In this document: positions 60,901 to 64,000 of the stretch, piece after piece
Numbering within the stretch: the first letter of the stretch is position 1
Layout: each line of letters opens with the position of its first letter
Source of the DNA: JBLEFH01 sp047345645
GTDB lineage: Bacteria; Pseudomonadota; Alphaproteobacteria; Rhodobacterales; Rhodobacteraceae
Assembly (NCBI GenBank): GCA_047345645.1
Contig: JBLEFH010000004.1
Reading direction: 5' to 3' (one strand)
DNA: 64,000 bases
Made by a program: the position numbers and the translations under genes
The notes under the pieces: generated by a model
The model's database searches: none
The model's input: only the letters and a program-made list of their open reading frames with translations
What the model was told of the DNA's origin: nothing

Positions 60901-61367
60901 TTGGCGTTGATCAGCTCGGCAATCTGCCCCTGCCGCACGAGCGCCGGACTATGCGCGCCCGTCGAGGCATCCGCAAAAAGCATCTGTACATCGCGCGCGC
61001 GCACATCCTTGCCGTTTACCTTATAGGCAGAGCCAGCATCGCGCGTGATCCGCCGGGTAATGTCGAGCCGGTCCTCATCATTGAACATGGCCGGCGCGAG
61101 GCGGTCCTGATTGTCGAGGGTCAGCACCACTTCGGCGTAGCTGCGCGCATTTCGGCCCGAGGTGCCCGCGAAGATCACGTCCTCCATCCCTGCGCCGCGC
61201 ATGGCCTTCGCCCGCGTCTCGCCCATGGCCCAGCGCAGCGCTTCGAGCAGGTTCGACTTTCCGCAACCATTCGGCCCGACAACACCCGTCAGACCCGTCT
61301 CGATCAAGAGATCGGTCGGATCAACGAAGCTTTTAAAGCCGTAAAGCCTGAGTTTGGTGAACTGCAA
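57936..61367 (-). CDS. smc: Chromosome segregation protein SMC
   Basis: ATPase of the SMC-ScpAB condensin that organises chromosome arms. The 1143-residue protein has Walker A GPNGCGKSN (31-39), long Ala/Glu/Arg-rich coiled coils, a hinge region in the middle (around VGVVEVADAPAM), the signature LLSGGEQTLTALSLIFAVF and Walker B CVLDEVDAPLDD near the C-terminus. The only start that keeps the usual N-terminus MQFTKLRLYGFKSF is TTG at 61367; upstream codons contain no ATG or GTG in frame nearby. scpA/scpB are elsewhere. Confidence 0.96.
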   Translation of the reverse strand: MQFTKLRLYGFKSFVDPTDLLIETGLTGVVGPNGCGKSNLLEALRWAMGETRAKAMRGAGMEDVIFAGTSGRNARSYAEVVLTLDNQDRLAPAMFNDEDRLDITRRITRDAGSAYKVNGKDVRARDVQMLFADASTGAHSPALVRQGQIAELINAKPKARRRILEEAAGISGLYQRRHEAELKLNAALNNLERVQQSIETLTGQLGALVRQAKQAETYRRLSEEIREAEALWLYGLWVEAETAARQAEETQAAARRKVGEAEQAAQAARAEAREAESGMNPLREELSIAAALLTRLEGERRAAGEAQARAEAEIASLDERIAQIEKDRAREDSLNTDATSAISQLDEEREQLRADHEGHEDAMKVRDAEVKAKFADLRAQETQSDTLAHEVARLSARHQAVKARYEDAEAAARRARGDAQTAADAVNALAAERKTAEAKRGEAAQADQAAAQALAKIGTALEDAEAARTEADAAQTEAHALRAEREGQLRAIQAELSALEKSLDRQAVSAARILDDVVADKGYETALGAALGEDLMRPEGPEGWQDLGALDAAPLPGESLADHVQAPAALARALAAVGVVEVADAPAMQARLAQGQALVSKAGDLWRWDGFHRPAGQASDSAARLLADRNRRSELTAQRDALARDVEDLETQFSTARDRAQAAREAEKAARQGRNEAEKAANDAARALSLAGSALEALDARDDAAKEAKQRSGETAKAAEEALKAAATEREDLGDLSALREEADQARAALDALRLAAARARDDAEAARREGAAREKRIEEIGWHEKRWRERLGSTGERLADLDARAEKARVARAAAGEKPAEIAAQIEAFDKDLEAARARQEAAQTALKAAEAAQAEALRKVEMAEGALSKAREGRARAEALADAARDKVEAAAQRIREDLSREPKELAGGMDGVELPPSEEVSNRLARLKARRESMGAVNLRAEEDAREVAEERDDLQAQKDDLDQAISKLRQGIANLNREGRARLLSAFDEVNENFARLFSHLFGGGEARLELVESDDPLDAGLEILCQPPGKKLSTLSLLSGGEQTLTALSLIFAVFLANPAPICVLDEVDAPLDDANVTRFCDLLDEMTRQTETRFLIITHHAVTMARMDRLFGVTMAEQGVSQLVSVDLSAAEELVDG

Positions 61368-61452
61368 AACGCGCGCGGACCTTATAAAAATGGTCTTTGA
61401 CTGTCCGCAGAACCGACGAGACTGTCAAGGGCGGCCCGTTCAGGCGCGCGGT

Positions 61453-62094
61453 TCAGAATTGGTAGAGAAGTCCAGCGCGCACGCCGCCATAGCCGGCATC
61501 GAGCGAACCTTCTTGGCCCGCAAGCTCGTAATCATCATCTGCGCCAATGGCATATTCGATTTCGAGGCGGCCTAGAAGATTGCCCGCGATCTGGAAATCC
61601 CCGCCCGCGCCAATCACGGCCGTCCCGATGCGCAGATCATCGGAATAGCTCTGGCCGCCGATGCTGGTCTTGATCTCATAATCGGTGGAGCGATAGCCGA
61701 TTTTGCCGAACATGAGGGCCCGGTCCCAAGCGATCCCGGCCCGCAGCGCCAGCCCGACCGAGTAATCCGCCTCTGCTTCACACCAACCGCTGCCGCAAAC
61801 GCCCTCAGCTGACGGGCCATCGACAAAGCCGCTGACCTCAAAACCAACCAGATAAACCGGCCCAAGCTGGTTGATCACATCGGAAATATCATAGGTCAGA
61901 ATATTCGCGCCGGCCACGAGACCAATCGCGAGCCCGTCCCCGTCTTCCTCGCCCTGCTCCCACTCAAACTCGCCGCTCTGCCAGCCGCCGACGACACCCA
62001 CATACGGTTTCGCAAAGGTTAGCGGGTTGGCAAGCAGCGGTGTCGCGAGCAGGACACTTGCGGCGAGAGCCGCGGAGAAACAGGTCGATGGCAT
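61453..62094 (-). CDS. Outer-membrane beta-barrel protein
   Basis: A 213-residue exported protein with signal peptide MPSTCFSAALAASVLLATPLLA and an alternating-hydrophobicity mature part (KPYVGVVGGWQSGEFEW, GLALRAGIAWD, GRLEIEYAIG) ending in an aromatic residue (LLYQF). This is the pattern of a small OmpA/OmpW-like 8-stranded barrel. It lies 8 bp downstream of the RTX metalloprotease stop, likely in the same transcript. Function unknown. Confidence 0.78.
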   Translation of the reverse strand: MPSTCFSAALAASVLLATPLLANPLTFAKPYVGVVGGWQSGEFEWEQGEEDGDGLAIGLVAGANILTYDISDVINQLGPVYLVGFEVSGFVDGPSAEGVCGSGWCEAEADYSVGLALRAGIAWDRALMFGKIGYRSTDYEIKTSIGGQSYSDDLRIGTAVIGAGGDFQIAGNLLGRLEIEYAIGADDDYELAGQEGSLDAGYGGVRAGLLYQF

Positions 62095-62102
62095 CGTCAG
62101 CC

Positions 62103-63797
62103 TCAGGCAAATTCCAGAATAGACCCGAGATCGGGCGCTTCATCCAGTCCAACGAGCACGACATGACCGCCGTCGTCAATATCGAGCTTCCAGTTGTCGC
62201 CATTTAGCTTTTCAAGTGTGACATCGCTGCGTTTGAGCGTGCCGAGAAAGACGATATCATCCTCATCGGCGTTGAAGTCACGAATACGGTCACCGCCGGT
62301 GTTTCGCGCGAAATAAAAATGATCGGCGCCCGCACCGCCATGCAGAACGTCCGCACCGCCGCCAGCATAGATATGGTCATTGCCTTGGCCACCATCGACG
62401 GTATCCGTGCCTTTACCGGAATAGATGTAGTCACTTCCAGAGCCACCATAGATCCTATCGTTTCCTTCGCCACCAAAAATACGGTCGCTTCCACGCTGTC
62501 CGGCAATCCAGTCGGACCCGAAACCTCCACTGAGTGCGTCGTTTCCTGCTCCGCCGAACAATCTATCTAGTCCGCGGTTCCCAGAGATCTTATCGCTTCC
62601 GTTTTCGCCGCTCAGGATATCATCACCCCGTTCACCGAAAATAATATCCCGTCCGTAATTTCCGACAATCCGATCAGCCCCTTTGCCACCCTTCAAAAGG
62701 TCATCACCATAGAAACCGCGTATAAAATCATTGCCTCCTCGACCATAGACGTGATCATCACCGCCATGAGCGAGGAGACGATTGTTAAGATAATTGCCAT
62801 CCAAACGGTCATCATGCTCCCCCCCGACAGCCATTTCAATTTCGCTTCCATAAGCGATGGCAATATTGTCCACTTCTCCCGAAACTGAGCTGTATTGCCC
62901 TCCTCGCAAATCAATACGCTGACTATAAATGGAATCTCGATAGTTTAACTGATCATAACCACCACCATCGACAACCATATAGCTGGTGCCTTGGACACCA
63001 TAAACTTCGCCAGCATTGGTGTTGTTGCCATAGATCGTATTGCCGGAACGCGCAGTGACGTCAGACGCATCTGTATTATATATCTCGCGCACCGCGATCA
63101 GATCGGCGAGCATGGGCGTTGTCAGATTGGCGTCGCTCGCGCGGGTCGCGTGGTTATCGCTTTGCCGGAAGTAGGACATGATGCTGGTTTGCCAGCTATC
63201 CATAGAGAATTTGGCGTTTCGGTCGTAATCCGCGGTGCCGTTATAGAGCCCGGCATGGCCGAGACCCAAAGCGTGGCCGATTTCATGCACATAGGTCTGA
63301 TAGCCATACGTTCCGACCTTATTTCCCGCAGCGAGCAGCCATGCGGGCGTGATCTGGATCAGCGCACTATCGACCTGCCCATCGTAACGAAAATTCATCG
63401 ACGTGTAGGCCTCGTAGGGCTCTGACGGATCGGCGCTGTGATCATCTGTGAAAGTGATATCGGCATCGCGCGTGGTCACGACATAGTCGCGGTCAATGAT
63501 CTCGCTCCAATAGCTCATCCCGGTCAGTGCCAGTTTTTTCGCATCCGCCGAGAGCGACGACACGTCGATCCGGATCACGTCACGGTCGGCAAAACCCAAT
63601 GTCGCAGGGCCGTAAGCATTATCGTCCCAAAACCCTTTGCGGAGATATCTTGCAATGGAATTGACCTGAGTCAGCGTCGGGATCGAGGTGCCGGACACAT
63701 CGAAAACCTTGCTGGCCGTTAGCGTGTTGCTGGCCTCAAACGGACTGCATAGCGGATCCAGCAATCCGTTTTTCGTAAGCTCACACATGCCGCACAT
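62103..63797 (-). CDS. Serralysin-like RTX zinc metalloprotease
   Basis: A 564-residue M10B-type protease. The catalytic zinc motif HEIGHALGLGH (His171, Glu172, His175, His181) and the Met-turn SIMSYF (Met207) are intact, followed by RTX-like calcium-binding nonapeptides (GGxGxDxx pattern) at about 344-492, and a C-terminal M10 domain. Secretion by a type I system is expected, but no TolC/HlyB/HlyD-like genes are adjacent. The N-terminus has the odd Cys-rich MCGMCEL, as seen in some alphaproteobacterial relatives. The beta-barrel gene follows it by 8 bp. Confidence 0.92.
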   Translation of the reverse strand: MCGMCELTKNGLLDPLCSPFEASNTLTASKVFDVSGTSIPTLTQVNSIARYLRKGFWDDNAYGPATLGFADRDVIRIDVSSLSADAKKLALTGMSYWSEIIDRDYVVTTRDADITFTDDHSADPSEPYEAYTSMNFRYDGQVDSALIQITPAWLLAAGNKVGTYGYQTYVHEIGHALGLGHAGLYNGTADYDRNAKFSMDSWQTSIMSYFRQSDNHATRASDANLTTPMLADLIAVREIYNTDASDVTARSGNTIYGNNTNAGEVYGVQGTSYMVVDGGGYDQLNYRDSIYSQRIDLRGGQYSSVSGEVDNIAIAYGSEIEMAVGGEHDDRLDGNYLNNRLLAHGGDDHVYGRGGNDFIRGFYGDDLLKGGKGADRIVGNYGRDIIFGERGDDILSGENGSDKISGNRGLDRLFGGAGNDALSGGFGSDWIAGQRGSDRIFGGEGNDRIYGGSGSDYIYSGKGTDTVDGGQGNDHIYAGGGADVLHGGAGADHFYFARNTGGDRIRDFNADEDDIVFLGTLKRSDVTLEKLNGDNWKLDIDDGGHVVLVGLDEAPDLGSILEFA

Positions 63798-63865
63798 AAC
63801 CGCCCCCGCCTTATGCTCCTTTTTCTCTAGCGCCGAATTCCTAAGGATTTCTTAGCATCGGAACG

Positions 63866-63900
63866 TTAAAACCCCTCTATCTTAACGAAATAGAGGGGTC
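63866..63900 (-). terminator. Intrinsic terminator of the gene at the right window edge
   Basis: Perfect 10-bp stem ACCCCTCTAT (63871-63880) with ATAGAGGGGT (63890-63899). On the minus strand it is followed by TTTTAACG, and it lies about 50 bp after the stop codon at 63951-63953. Confidence 0.8.
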
Positions 63901-63950
63901 CAATTTCAAAACCGTTATTGGTTAATGGTGCGCGTCAAACCGCCGAAAAC

Positions 63951-64000
63951 TCAGGGATATTGCGGCAAGGTGCCGCGCGATTTGGCGATGCGGTCAATCT
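63951..64000 (-). CDS. C-terminal end of an unidentified gene (truncated by window edge)
   Basis: The last 15 codons, ending I-D-R-I-A-K-S-R-G-T-L-P-Q-Y-P then TGA (63951-63953), read leftward. The terminator at 63866-63900 fits it. Too short to identify. Confidence 0.4.
   Translation of the reverse strand, partial: IDRIAKSRGTLPQYP

Noticed and set aside
62103..63797. RTX repeat region as a DNA tandem repeat or mobile element
   Set aside because: The periodicity is protein-level nonapeptide repetition within one intact protease frame, with no inverted terminal repeats.

Overview
The window reads as chromosomal backbone of a GC-rich alphaproteobacterium, most likely a marine Rhodobacteraceae (Roseobacter-type). 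The evidence is the gene set and order: the haem-linked Fur-family regulator Irr beside fabA-fabB-fabI, rbfA-truB-rpsO-pnp, accD-folC, a long SMC protein whose N-terminus resembles alphaproteobacterial SMCs, SfsA/Map, a BON-LysM Kbp homologue, and a large RTX metalloprotease. Genes are tightly packed. Many junctions overlap by 1 to 8 bp, and no gap without a gene reaches 300 bp (the longest, 4612-4895, precedes the HU gene). I see no tRNA, rRNA, CRISPR array, insertion sequence or prophage. This call rests on translated motifs only; no database search was possible.

Layout. 1-4.6 kb: truncated class A penicillin-binding protein, nadC, free methionine-R-sulfoxide reductase, AMP nucleosidase. 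4.9-11.2 kb: HU with its terminator, then a leftward block of fabA-fabB-fabI, an alpha/beta hydrolase and capsule-export KpsE/KpsT-like proteins, with irr divergent. 11.2-21.3 kb: a small lipoprotein, a membrane-anchored PAS/DnaQ-type exonuclease paired with a cNMP/CBS/DUF294 protein, an SH3 protein, a 2-hydroxyacid dehydrogenase, a split MnmC-like pair, an EamA transporter and a lytic transglycosylase. 21.3-31.7 kb: dapA-smpB, GNAT, dapB, then rbfA-sulfotransferase-truB-rpsO-pnp, interrupted by one A+T-rich gene after truB and followed by another (DUF3800) after pnp. 31.8-38.9 kb: DASS transporter, MerR-CMD-GyrI operon with a clear MerR-type operator, Kbp, epimerase, QueG, GST, RadC. 39-48.4 kb: Map, SfsA, CinA-like protein, sugar transferase and epimerase, a 47-residue small protein, HemH, a methyltransferase-fold protein, ComF, glutaredoxin, MarR, UbiG, proline iminopeptidase. 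48.4-64 kb: FadH, two uncharacterised cell-envelope-type genes, IlvD, CPBP protease, methyltransferase, accD-folC, SMC, a beta-barrel protein, the RTX metalloprotease, and the last codons of another gene.

Functional themes are housekeeping metabolism (fatty acid, lysine/diaminopimelate, NAD, branched-chain amino acids, haem, folate), translation and RNA turnover, and cell-surface polysaccharide chemistry spread over several loci (KpsE/KpsT, a sulfotransferase-like protein, a sugar transferase with an epimerase).

The features most worth following up are: the MerR operon, whose promoter has a 19-bp spacer carrying a perfect dyad and whose effector-binding domain is encoded as a separate protein; the internally duplicated sulfotransferase-like protein inside the rbfA-truB operon; and the two A+T-rich genes that bracket rpsO-pnp. 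No complete, clearly new multi-gene system is evident; these are candidates, not demonstrations.
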